Positions 45,310-55,886 of a stretch of DNA of 64,000 bases are shown piece after piece. Position 1 is the stretch's first letter. The number at the start of each line of letters is the position of its first letter. A program made the translations under genes and the position numbers. The notes beneath the pieces are model-generated. The model worked only from the letters and a program-made list of their open reading frames with translations. It made no database searches and had not been told where the DNA came from. The DNA comes from Astragalus membranaceus (Eukaryota > Streptophyta > Magnoliopsida > Fabales > Fabaceae): contig CM076848.1 of assembly GCA_039519185.1 (NCBI GenBank), forward strand, positions 190,284,003 to 190,348,002. Direction: 5' to 3'.

Positions 45310-46075
45310 TTTATACCAATTTGTATTGCTATTTCATTGTTCCAGCATTGCTAGGTAGAATATGCAAAGGAACTCCATTTGTGTAATTTCTATCTTATCT
45401 CCTTTCCTTTGTATTTTCAATCATATGAATATGACTCCTTATGTTTATATGTGCTTAGTTATGTCAAGCATGAACTAAACATATTAGTTGAGATGCTTTA
45501 ATTTTGTAATGAACTTTTAAATAGCTATTATGTTATATTGATACTTTCAATTTAGTTCTTGTGCTATAATTCTTTCAAACTTATTTTGAGGTTGATCACT
45601 TAGAATAAGTATGGTCATGAATACAGACATAGTTTATGATTTGAACTAAAGAACTAATATGGATAAGTGTTTTAATAAAAGGAAACTTTGTTAATTCCAT
45701 GCTAAAACTTAGACATAGGATAGCATAGTCCATAGGGTGATACTGTGGGGACTTCATATACAGGGGTGAACTTAATTAGAGCTTATACATAAGACTTATA
45801 ATGAAACCCTGACGTTAGTTGCTGAAAAGCACGCATAAATTGCTACAGCATCCGTTGGAGGAGCAATCATTGCCCCAGCAATCACTGCTCCGGCATCATA
45901 TATATCATAATGCTGTTAAAAGTAATTTACTTAGTGAAGAGCATTCCAACTATCTCTCTTAACTGATTTATAATCAATCTCTATCTTGTTTACTTTAATT
46001 TCTGTTTCATACACACCAACCATATTTTATTTTATGTTTGATTGCTACTTCTCACAGTATTGCTACCATTTTAAA
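44640..46075. other. Non-coding insert, possibly a solo LTR
   Basis: The insert separates two parts of the mobile-domain gene. It contains many copies of TTGCCCCAGCAAT-like motifs (44815-44930 and 45840-45900), a TATA-like CCTATAAATACATC at about 45172, a (CT)n microsatellite at 45274-45307, and long AT-rich sequence. One promoter-like site with leader and no coding frame suggests an LTR, but I found no convincing TG/CA ends or target duplication. Confidence 0.4.
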
Positions 46076-47119
46076 CTCTTAAAAATTAATCCAATCCATG
46101 TGGGTACGATCTCTACTTTCTACTATATTACTTGTTAAAGACTGTGTACACTTGCACACCTTTTTACCACAACACACAATCTGCCGTATCCCCAACAACT
46201 CAACCCCGGCCTGAATGGCCATGTCAACTGTAAATGAACCGGTAGGGAACCGAAATGTGCCAGTCAGTGGTAGATGTAGCAAGTTGGACACATCGTCCAA
46301 GGTGATCGTCATTTCACCAACCAGTAGGTGAAACGAGCTGGTCTCTAAATTTCATCTCTCGATAAATGCTGAAATGAGATCGTGATTGACGATCTTCAAA
46401 GGTGTCCAATCAAGCTTGTGTAGACCAGACTTATATATCCATTCATAAACACGTCCATCATGTTGTTCAGGTCGCAGTGAAATTAATTTTGAACCATGTG
46501 CTGGAATCTTCATTTTTCCACTATCTTGTATATATGCATAAAATTATATTAATGAGATATATTAACAACAATGTAAAAAATTAAGTATTTATTATAACAA
46601 ATATAAACAAAATTATAAAATCAATTAAAAAATTGATTAAACGACAATACAAAAACTTAAATTATTTATTATAACTATTACTTGTCCTATACGAAGTCTT
46701 GACACCACATGATTAGCAACTCGAAACAACAAGGAGCTGTCCCTAGGACCCAGATCTAGCTCCTCCGCCTGATGCTTCTGCTGGTTAGGCTCAGCCTCAG
46801 CCTCCATAAACTGGTCAGCATCAGGAGCCTCATCATACTCTCTGATCCTGATCTGCCTCCTAATCAATACGCCCACGACCCTCTCAACCTCAAACACGCC
46901 TATCACGTGCAGAAGCTTGACTGGCTAACCTCACTCTAGTGCGTACACTAACCGGAGCCTGTTCGGCATCTCCGCCTCCTGCCTGTGACGACTCGCCTCG
47001 CACCAACCCCGCTAAATCACGTGGAATTCTACCCCCGACTCTAGTGCGCGCCACTGCAAAAAATAAATTAAACATAAATAAGTATATTTAAAAAATTGAA
47101 CAATTAGAGAAAAAAATAA

Positions 47120-47420
47120 TAAGTTTTTTTTTCCGAATTTATGCCTTAAAGGTAAATCCGGAACTGAAGTTTCAATTTTTTTCGGAAACACGTAATTGAG
47201 ATAAATCCGGAAGGTAAAAATGTGTTTCGGAATTATGTCAAACGCATAATTCCGGAAAAATTCTAAAAATTAAGCTTTCGGAACTATGCATTTACGATAC
47301 TTCCGGAAAAATTCACCTAAATGCGTTCCGGAATCATCTAGTAGATGATAAATCCGGAAAAAAAAAACGTTTCGGATTCATCTAGTAGGAGATAAATCCG
47401 GGAAAAAAATTTCTCCCATT
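47120..47420. repeat. TTTCCGGAA-type repeats at the right end of the Mutator-like element
   Basis: About ten short segments carry (A)AATCCGGAA or TTTCGGAA, spaced 25-40 bp apart. A shorter run of the same motif lies at 39690-39770. Confidence 0.75.
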
Positions 47421-47760
47421 TTTGTTTTCGGAAGTATGTGAAATGGATGTTTGTTTTGGCATTTTGTTGTGAATCAGGGTTAAAATTGGAAATTTGCCGA
47501 ATTTGGAGGGTATATGGTTGGGGGGGGTTTATGTAAATTAAAAGTCATGGCGAGATCTTGCAACCGAATAGAGCAGCCTCTAATAGAAATCACAAGCTAA
47601 TTGATTGGTGGATTAATCCTCTAATTACCTTCGATCAGTTTAATGTATCATTCTCAGTGTAATAAAAATGGATACCCATTTTTTGTTTCAATAAGTTGGA
47701 TACCCTCTTTTTTTGGTTACAAATGCAAAAGAAAGGGGCCAAAACAAAAAAGAAACTAAA

Positions 47761-48216
47761 CTAGTTTCTCATAAAAGCGATTTGAGAGGCATCTTCTAAC
47801 AACAAGCTCCGTAACTCTAAAGGAGAGGAAGACACAAATATGAAATCTTGAGCTGCATGTGGTCCTAATTTTATCAAAAAATCCGTACACTGATTATCTT
47901 TTCGCAAAGTGTGATGAATATTGATCTCCCAGTTCCTCCTAAGAAGATTTCTGCTAAGAGTGATTTCATTACTCAACACATGAAAATCTTGGTTACAAAT
48001 TTCAACCAAATTTAGTGCATGAAGTGAGTGTGAGGAACAGACAAGCTTGGTGAATCCCTTACGAACCTGGACAATCATAATGGTAGAATGACCCATAGAA
48101 CAATAGGTTGGATACCCTAATACGCCATTGAATACAATTTTGATTATAAAAAAAACCCATTCATAAAACAAGTTAATTTTCAAGTGATGTGGCATATGAA
48201 AAACAAAACACCACAA
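47761..48216 (-). pseudogene. RNase H-like fragment of a LINE (non-LTR retrotransposon)
   Basis: A 151-codon frame carries the C-terminal half of the plant LINE RNase H-like domain: SHSLHALNLVEICNQDFH, then LLRRNWEINIHHTLRKDNQC and TDFLIKLGPHAAQDF. These match the conserved His-containing end of RVT_3 domains, where ADFLAKLG is usual. The first Asp-containing half is absent; upstream sequence (YEWVFFIIKIVFNGVLGYP) is only weakly similar. The 3' side ends near 47761 in A/T-rich sequence, consistent with LINE tail debris. It lies about 150 bp upstream of UPF3 in opposite orientation, so promoter elements of UPF3 probably lie in or across it. Confidence 0.8.
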
Positions 48217-48363
48217 AACAAAAGGTTTACGGTGAGGCTCAGGCTAGTTTGGGGAAGTGCGAAGGAAGAAAGCAAGGGAAAGAAGGAAAAGTGTTTTAAT
48301 TGCGTGCTGAAATTAAAGATACAAATACACTAGTAGTGATAGAGAAAGAAGAGAAGTGGAAAG

Positions 48364-51300
48364 ATGAAGGTTCGTTCGGAAAGGGCAAAGACGAAAGTGG
48401 TGATTAGGCATTTGCCTCCTTCCCTCACTCAATCTGATCTCTTCCAACACATTGATAACAAATTCTCTTCTCGCTACAATTGGTTCGCTTTCCGTCCCGG
48501 TCACATCAGGTTCTTTTCTTTTCTTCTCTTTCGATTCCGATTATTATCTATTATCTGTCACAAAACCCTAACATTCATTGCTTACCTCACCTGCCTCAGT
48601 TTAACCTCAAGTTGTTATCTGTGAAAATCGTTATCTCATTTCGTAGCATATTAATTTCTTTATTATTATTATTATTATTAAGCGTGATATAATATCTGCA
48701 GTCACAAACATCAAAGGCATTCCCGAGCATATATTGACTTCAAGTCTCCCGATGACGTTTTCGAGTTTGCCGAGTTCTTTCATGGACACGTTTTTGTTAA
48801 CGAAAAAGGTTAATTCACAATTTCTCACTCACTTTTGGAAATGAACAAAGCTTTTAATTTTTTAAACCCAATTAGTGTTATCCACCTAAGCCTTCACTTT
48901 GTTACAAGGATTAAATGCTTTTTGTATTCTCTCTAAAATTTCATTAAAATTAAATGTTGAATTGTTTTCGTGCTGTGCAAAATCTTAATGCCTGATATTC
49001 AATCAGGTGCCCAGCATAAAGCAATGGTTGAGTATGCACCTTCTCAACGTCTTCCAAAGCTTGGAAAACAGGATGGTCGTGAAGGGACTATATATAAAGG
49101 TATTAATGCAGTTCTAATTTGTGCTGTTGTTCGAATATCTAAGTGTTATAATGTTGCCTATGGGCTAAAGCCATGTATGTGCTCTTCATGTTTATGATTC
49201 TCCTTTTTTAATAAGGACAGATCCAGACTATCTGGAGTTTCTCAAACTCATCGCAAAGCCTCAAGAACATCTCCCTAGTGCAGAGATACAACTGGAAAGA
49301 AAGCAAGCTGAGCAAGCTGGTTAGTTATTAGTTCACCAATTTTTTTTGATTTACACATGCTCACTTCTCTTCCCCTGTAAAGGTGTTTTGAAGAATCTCA
49401 ATACATGGTTCTAGGGGCTAGCAACTAGGTTAAATGTATTTGTTGAAAAATTTTGGTACCAATTTGTCTCATATTGTTTCCTCCTTTCTAGGGGCCAGCA
49501 AGGAAGCACCTATTGTCACACCCCTGATGGAATTTGTTCGTCAGAGACGTTCTGTTGGTAGTGGTGCCCAGGTAAATGATTCTGGGTCTTCTGATTCTTT
49601 TAATTCAATTTTATGTCACTATTCTTTTAAAGAATATTTGTTCACTAATGTTATTTGAAACTCTGTGCCTTGTAAATTGAGTTGTAAAACTTAGAGCTAC
49701 TTGATAGCTTTTGGGTACACGAATTCTTTCAAATACAATAAAGGTAATAGTGTGGTACATGCTCTATCATGAGAGATAGATAGCTTTTGGAGCCGTACGA
49801 AACATGTGAATCTTGTGTGTTTGCTGCCTGCATGCTTACTATATAATGGGCTCATGAAAGCATGAAATTTGAGTTGTGGTTGTTGAGTTCCGTCATGAAA
49901 GGCATGTGAAAACATCTGGCATATTTCATCAGCCTTATTCTTTTAATGACAAAAGTTACCACTAAGTCTTCTGAAGCTAGAACAAATTCTGTGTATGATT
50001 TATGCTAAAGCCTATGAGTTTCTCATTTTCCTCTTCTTGAAATTCTTGAGGGATTTGGTTTTCATAACTACTTGGATCACATATTTATACGACTGATTTG
50101 AGGGAATTTTCTAAAAAAATAATTATAAGTGAACAGCTAAAACTATGAATTAGATTTCTAACTTTTGGCTTACCCATGGTTGGGCGAATTGTTTCAAATG
50201 AATTTTGTGTCTTTCCAACTTGTTTATTTTGTATTTTTTATCGTTAAGCATTTGTAGTTCGCTTGCTTTTCCCCCTATCCTATGTAAGTTTCTTTACTTG
50301 ATTTTGTGGGCCTTCAATGGGTCTGATGAATTTTGATTGCATCAAAATAAGGCAAATGAGCTATCTCAAACAATTTCTAGGTAATTACATTCGTTGTCAA
50401 TTTATATTATGCCTATATATCATTGTCTTTGAACTTCCTCTTCTGTTGTGTAAAATTATTCTGGTATTATATCTATTTAACTTATCAAATTCCAAATAAA
50501 TATAATTTAAGATGGTTTTTCCTCCTTGGGTACGTGTTGACATGTAATACTCCACATCTGGTGTCAGGTTTCATCAGCGGCAGCAAAAATCAGCAGAAGA
50601 GCCAGAGCTGCTTTACAAAGCAAGCCTGGTTCAGGTACTAAACGAGGATCTGAAAAGAAAAAGGTAAGCGTTTGAAATAAATTCATATATATATATATAT
50701 ATATTATGATATTCCTGGTACCAATGCATAATCACTTGATCTTTTTGAATGTGTTGACTTCATTGTCATAGTTGTAATTTTTCTATTACTGCATCAAATA
50801 AAAGATAAATCACACTTTTATTGCCTCCTTTGTAGCCCCATAATCTTAATTCTCTTTGCAGCATTTTAACGGTCCATTAATACACACACACACACACACG
50901 GGATAGGATCCGTTGACACTAGGTGTAAGTTATTTGACTTACACCAAATCTAAACCGTCGAAATTGATGGATCTAACGGATATGATATTTGCCTCAATAA
51001 ATTTTTAAAATTATTAAAAAGAGATCACTTGATCAAATCATATTCCCTTTTTTACTGATTTGAATTGATGCTAATGTGATTATAACCATATTTATTTTCT
51101 ATGCCAAAAAAATTGAGTTCTTCTCTAACAATATTTCCTGATCGATGTGATAAATATTTACTATGCCAAACAAAAAATTGAATTCTTTGTTTATCAAAAA
51201 AGAAAATTGAGTTCTTCTCTAACAATACTTCTAGATCGTGATAAATATTTACTTTGCCAAACAATTAGTATATATTCCAATTCACGTTCATTTTTCTTCT

Positions 51301-54300
51301 GAGGTTTTAAGAAGAATATCATTTAATATGCCACGCTTATATTACATTTAGGTCATCATGACAGGGTTGAGGTCTTGTAAGCGAATGACTGGAGAGTGTT
51401 TTTCTAAGTGACCTAACTTGTCCCAACGGGAATTAAGCATGAATTTGTTCATCACTGTGATCACGACCATCTCAGCATGAAGTTGATTTAGATTTGGAAT
51501 AAAAAGGGGACCATGAATTCAAGTTGTTTATGACTGTATTAGTTGTTTATCATTGAAAATAATTGTCACATCGATCATGAAATATTGATAGGGAGGAACT
51601 CAATTTTTTGTTTGGCATAGAATATAAATATGGTTATAATCACATCAATATCAATTAAAATCCATAAAAGGGGGAATATGATCCGGTCATGTGCTCTTTT
51701 TTTAAAAAAAAATATTATTGAGGCAAATATCATATCCGTTAGATCTATCATTTTTCGATGGTTTAGATTTGGTGTAAGTAAAATGACTTGCACCCTCGTG
51801 TCAACGGATTCTGTCCCTATATATATATATATTTTAGGGGGTGGGGGTGGGATTTTTATTAATAGGGAGAGGGGGAGGCACTTAGGCCGTACATTTATGT
51901 GCTTGTGAAATGGTTAGATATGTTTACAAATACAAATGTGCCAGAATCACAAGGATATAATTTCAAAAATAACTATTAACTCGATCTCTTTTGCTACATT
52001 TGTAGTTATCAATTGTAGAAAATAGGGCTACATCATGGTGGAGTGGCGCAGAGCTGGCCTCTGCCAGTTTCTGAAACCAATGAAATCTCTCCCCAAGCTT
52101 AATTCTACCTGTTTCCTTTTTTTAAAAGCAGTGTTTGGTCTCCTAGACCCATTGCTAAGTGAAGGCATTTTAGAGTTAGCAGCCTCTGTTCTTTATTGCA
52201 CAAAATCATCACAGATAGAGAACCACAGGGATTTCACAGCCTTTCTGTCCTCACAAACAGAGATTTCACACGGCCCTCCCATGCTACGGCATATTTCCAG
52301 CAGTCAACCCCTGCTTCAGCAACTGCCCAGCAGCCTATATCTGTTTTGCACTGTATTGGCGAATTCTTAGCAGCCAAAAAGAAAAACCTGTTTAGTCCAG
52401 CTTCTTGCTGTCTTTCATCCTCTCTTTGATTCTTTTCCTTCCAACCCGATCTCTGTTTCAACTGATGGCAATATATAGAAATGTATATGCATTTCAAAAC
52501 TTTATTCCAATGTGCACCCCGAATACAATACTGAAGCAAAATGCTCTTCAGGAGAAAAAATTAGTGTCTTGCTTATTCTTTCTTGATGGTTGATGACTTG
52601 ATAATGTTGCTGTCATTCGTGTTTGTATGTCTTTACATGCAAAGTGGTCTGTTTGTATAGATGCTCAGTCTTTGCTCTCGGTGTAGCATTTTAAATTCTA
52701 TGCTTTTTAAGCATAAGAGTTTGGCTAAATCTGCTTGTGATACTATAAATCCATTTGAAATCCTTCCTTCAATACAATAAATTACTATCTTCTCAGCATT
52801 TTTCCTAGCTTTTGGACTTCTTTTCTTCTATTTTTTTAAAGCTAATGATTTTGAAGATTGTTGGTCTTTGGCGTTTGCTGACTAGTCTGGCTTCTCCTAT
52901 TGGTGATATATAGATGCTCTATATGCTTGCAAAGCACATTGAGTTGTTTCACTTAATAAAAATTGATTTTTGTCGTCAGTATGTTCAGAAAGATAATGCA
53001 AAAAATGCTAATCGGAAAGAGTCTAAAGACAAGTCAGCCTTTGTTGCAGTCCCCAGGCGCGAGGATCAATCATCAGAATCAAGTTTAAAAGGAATTTCTG
53101 AAATTGAATCTGGTTAGTCATCTTTTCTTCCTTTTGATTTCGTCAGATTGGCTTTTTCTTGTGAATATTTCTGGAATAGTTATTCCACATCACCTCATTG
53201 GGTCATCCAATGTTTAGTAATCTACTTTCAATTTTTATCTGTATGCCAAAAGCCGTATCCTCTTTCTGCCCTTTATCAATATATGTAATTTACTTGTGCT
53301 TCGAAATTTGAATAAATAATGATGGTTGTCTGTGGTATAGTTATTCCACATACCTCATCCAATGTTTTGTAATCTACTTTCACCTTTGATTTGTGTGCCG
53401 ATGTTGTGTTCTCTTTTTGCCCCTTATCAATATTTCAATTTACATTTATTTGCTTTCAAATTTTAAATAAAGATGGTTGGCATGTAGTGTGAACCATATC
53501 AAACGTCTCATTCTTATATATCCCAATCCTAAATAAAATGAAATTAGAATGACTTCAGCTTTTGTCTTTGCAATATTTGTTCATCAATTGTGGTTTAGTT
53601 CCCCGATTGTACTTGTCAAATGATGTATTCAATTTACATTTATTTGCTTTCAAATTTTAAATAAAGATGGTTGGCATGTAGTGTGAACCATATCAAACGT
53701 CTCATTCTTATATATCCCAATCCTAAATAAAATGAAATTAGAATGACTTCAGCTTTTGTCTTTGCAATATTTGTTCATATTTGTTCATCACTTGTGGTTT
53801 AGTTCCCCGATTGTACTTGCCAAATGATGTATTACTGGCATGATGTCTTAATAATTAAATAGGCTGTAGCCCTTGAGTTGTGAACTTGTTATTCAAATTC
53901 ATTAATGTACATATTAGCTTAAAAATATTGCATATGTTACTCATTGGATTAACTATTCGACATGATGGACTGATTAGTTTAGTACTATATACTGTGATAT
54001 TTGAAAAGTTAGTGAATATGATATTTGAAAAGCTTGTGGGAACCCACTTACTTTTTGAGAGAAACAAAAGCAACACGCCTACAAAAAGAGGTTTTGGTTT
54101 AGAGTAAAGTTTAGCTGGGGGTCCATATTTAATTCCTGAATTGTTTTGAAGATTCAGCACCGTAAATTTGTAGTTTCTTTTCCAACTTTCATGTATTTTA
54201 GCTGATAAAGGATTTGGTTTTATTATTTGTGATTGATGAATATGCAGTGCATGGCATTGAAGGTTCTATTTCTGGAATTCCACTCACTTCTGACTCAGGG

Positions 54301-55886
54301 AAGAAAAAAATCCTCCTTCTGAAAGGAAAACAGCGGGAAATTCCCAATGTAGGTTTTGTTTTCCCCATAAAGTTTTCATTTTAATCAATAGCTTGCACAT
54401 CTCCATTTTACTTGCTTCTATCAATCACATTAGTCTCTCTTCCTAATAAGAAACATGAAGTTTATTTTTCTCCTGTCTTATATAAGATTTTCAGACTATT
54501 TCATTAGACATCAGAATTTTTTCCTGGTCAGTAGTAATTTTAGTGTTACTTCTCCCTGAAAGATATTTTGGAGCTCACTCAAATGTAATTTAAGACCCCC
54601 CCCCCTCTTCAAAATGAATATGCTCATCATATTATATTTATATGTTATTATGAACATTTTTGTGGAACTTTCAGCCCACTGAAGGTATGGTAAAACAACA
54701 AAACGTGCAATCTGGAAATTCGCCCATTTCAACTACTGCAAAACCGAACCAAAGGCGTGAAGCTAGTGGAAGATTGATTAGGAGCATACTTCTAAATAAC
54801 GAAGCTCGTCAAAGTCAGTCTACGTCTGGTACACAACATAAGATTCAAGTCTTAACATCTGACAATGGGAAGCGACCGCCTCGTCCTTTCGGTTCAAGAT
54901 CTGGGTTAAGTGATCAAGTCTCTAATCGTGATGCTGGACAAATTATTTCTGAAGGGGATTCTAAAAGGGCTTTGGATGAAAAGTTCGTAAAAAGAGATTT
55001 GCATGGTTTGGGTAGTGTTTGTGATAAAACAGAGAAACGTACTAGAAACAAGGATAGGCCTGATCGTGGTGTTTGGGCACCTCTTCGCCGTTCTAATGCT
55101 TCACATTCTGGTAACGAGCACTCGTCATCCTCATTGGCGCAGCCAACACTGTCAAATCCTGAATCGGTTGAAGGTATGACAGTTGACTAGACAACGGTTT
55201 TTTTATAGGCAATGTTAGTTGTTAATTGTTAGAGGGTTGGGGGAAATGTTAGTTTCCAGGGTTTGAACCCTGAACCTCCTTATGCTCCTAAGGCATCCTT
55301 TAGCTCGCCAACTGAGCAACCTACTTGGGGTACTAGACAATGGGTTATTCACAAATAAGTAGATGATACTATGAAGTCATTCCTCACCTGAAATTCAATA
55401 GTGATTGAAACGTATTGTTATGCATGGGATTTTCTAGGCTCAGCTGAAGGAAAAGAAATTGGTCCTTCAGAAAACAGGAGTATGGAATTCTCAGCTTCTG
55501 CTGGTGGACGTAATAGTCTCTCTTTTGAGAATGGTTGGTGTCTCTTTCTGATTATGGATAATTAATGAAGATTAATTATTTACACCTTAGAATGTATTTG
55601 TCTTCAATTCTAATAGAAATGTGTTTCAACTAATATTTTGAGCTCTCTAGGTTCTCAAAGAAATTTTACTCGTCATGGGGCTTCCTATATAGTGAAGGAT
55701 GAAGGTGCGGTCAGTTTGAGTGAAGGGAAATCTTCCAAGAAAGGTGTTGGGCATAGTGCTCATGAGGTATAAATGTCATATATGCTGATGTATTCCGTCA
55801 TGCCTCTTTCCTTGAATCACCCTGTAAAAAGCTTATTATGTCTGCAGAAACAAGTTTGGGTTCAAAAATCATCTTCAGGCTCTTAA
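48364..55886 (+). CDS. UPF3: UPF3, regulator of nonsense-mediated mRNA decay (12 exons; exon 8 frame disturbed)
   Basis: UPF3 binds UPF2 and exon-junction complexes and shuttles between nucleus and cytoplasm to mark aberrant mRNAs for decay. Exons: 48364-48509, 48702-48808, 49007-49099, 49221-49319, 49492-49571, 50568-50663, 52980-53112, 54248-54349, 54675-55173, 55438-55533, 55651-55766, 55848-55886, all with GT/AG borders. The Smg4/UPF3 RNP-type domain fills exons 1-5 (KTKVVIRHLPPSLTQSDLF, FAEFFHGHVFVNEKG, VEYAPSQRLPK, PIVTPLMEFVRQRR). A basic, low-complexity C-terminal half follows (RRARAALQSK; KDRPDRGVWAPLRR) and ends in VWVQKSSSGS. Phases agree throughout except in exon 8. There GGGG at 54298-54301 has one G too many for the conserved KKKILLLKGK reading, so the spliced frame would meet TGA at 54680. 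Without that base the protein is about 534 residues, close to Arabidopsis UPF3. Either the allele is broken or the G is a sequence error. Confidence 0.93.
50900..51817. mobile_element. Long inverted-repeat element inside UPF3 intron 6
   Basis: About 200 bp at 50900-51105 are repeated in reverse at about 51615-51817, starting GGGATAGGATCCGTTGACAC and ending GTGTCAACGGATTCTGTCCC. Internal arms also repeat (TTTGGCATAGAATATAAATA segments near 51100, 51160 and 51605). It is flanked by an (AC)n run on the left (50881-50899) and a (TA)n run on the right (51818-51832), so the target duplication is obscured. It resembles a foldback or Mutator-like MITE. No coding capacity. Confidence 0.85.
51833..52979. 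other. Rest of UPF3 intron 6
   Basis: No gene is recognised. GGAGTGGCGCAGAGCTGG at 52039 and the following 350 bp are less AT-rich than the surroundings and may be an inserted fragment, but no family was identified. An open frame at 52035-52370 has no recognisable motif. Confidence 0.5.
53170..53830. repeat. Tandem duplications in UPF3 intron 7
   Basis: Two near-identical copies of 194 bp (53434-53627 and 53628 to about 53830) follow an older, diverged pair of about 160 bp (from about 53178 and about 53338, both with ATAGTTATTCCACAT and GTAATCTACTTTCA). The second copy carries a 10-bp CATATTTGTT duplication near 53770. Confidence 0.88.
55198..55331 (-). mobile_element. tRNA-derived SINE in UPF3 intron 9
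   Basis: The flanks carry ACTAGACAACGG (55186-55197) and ACTAGACAATGG (55332-55343), a 12-bp target duplication with one change. On the - strand the element starts CCCCAAGTAGGTTGCTCAGT, with an A-box-like TTGCTCAGTTGGCGAG and a B-box GGGTTCAAACCC, and ends in an A-rich tail (T-run on the + strand at 55198). About 134 bp. The splice sites of the intron are untouched. Confidence 0.82.

Larger units (their letters stand above)
41165..47075 (-). pseudogene. Plant-mobile-domain (PMD, MAIN-like) protein gene, broken by two insertions
   Basis: On the - strand a short N-terminal exon region (47075-46890) and an acidic/Gln-rich segment (46906-46637) come first. The domain start follows at about 46312 (MTITLDDVSNLLHLPLTGTF). 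After an insert (about 46080-44640) the domain continues near 44620-44576. A hAT element then splits it at exactly 44568/41575, and it resumes with GYNIFADKSATYVPVKWVLL, QWAWGPTALAFLYE and, after an intron, CWIYECFPTIGDREDFGH down to about 41165. The PMD is shared by MULE and gypsy passengers and by the Arabidopsis MAIN/MAIL silencing proteins. Stops within the exons and the insertions make this copy dead. Confidence 0.75.
39600..47550. mobile_element. Mutator-like element carrying a transposase gene (+) and a plant-mobile-domain gene (-); limits approximate
   Basis: A degenerate MULE transposase gene and a plant-mobile-domain gene face each other, tail to tail near 41165. Sequence beyond both genes is rich in the same TTTCCGGAA-type motif (39690-39770 and 47130-47400), and both outer edges have C- or G-runs (CCCCATACCCCCC at about 39612, GGGGGGG at about 47520). 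This suggests one element of about 5 kb before later insertions. I could not find clean inverted ends or a 9-bp duplication, so the limits are estimates. MULEs with mobile-domain genes are known in plants. Confidence 0.55.

Noticed and set aside
52035..52539. Open frames on both strands in UPF3 intron 6
   Set aside because: No recognisable motif, overlapping on both strands, and they lie inside a spliced intron.
54660..55190. A separate gene starting upstream of 54675
   Set aside because: The frame is UPF3 exon 9 read through its acceptor; splice phases place it in UPF3.
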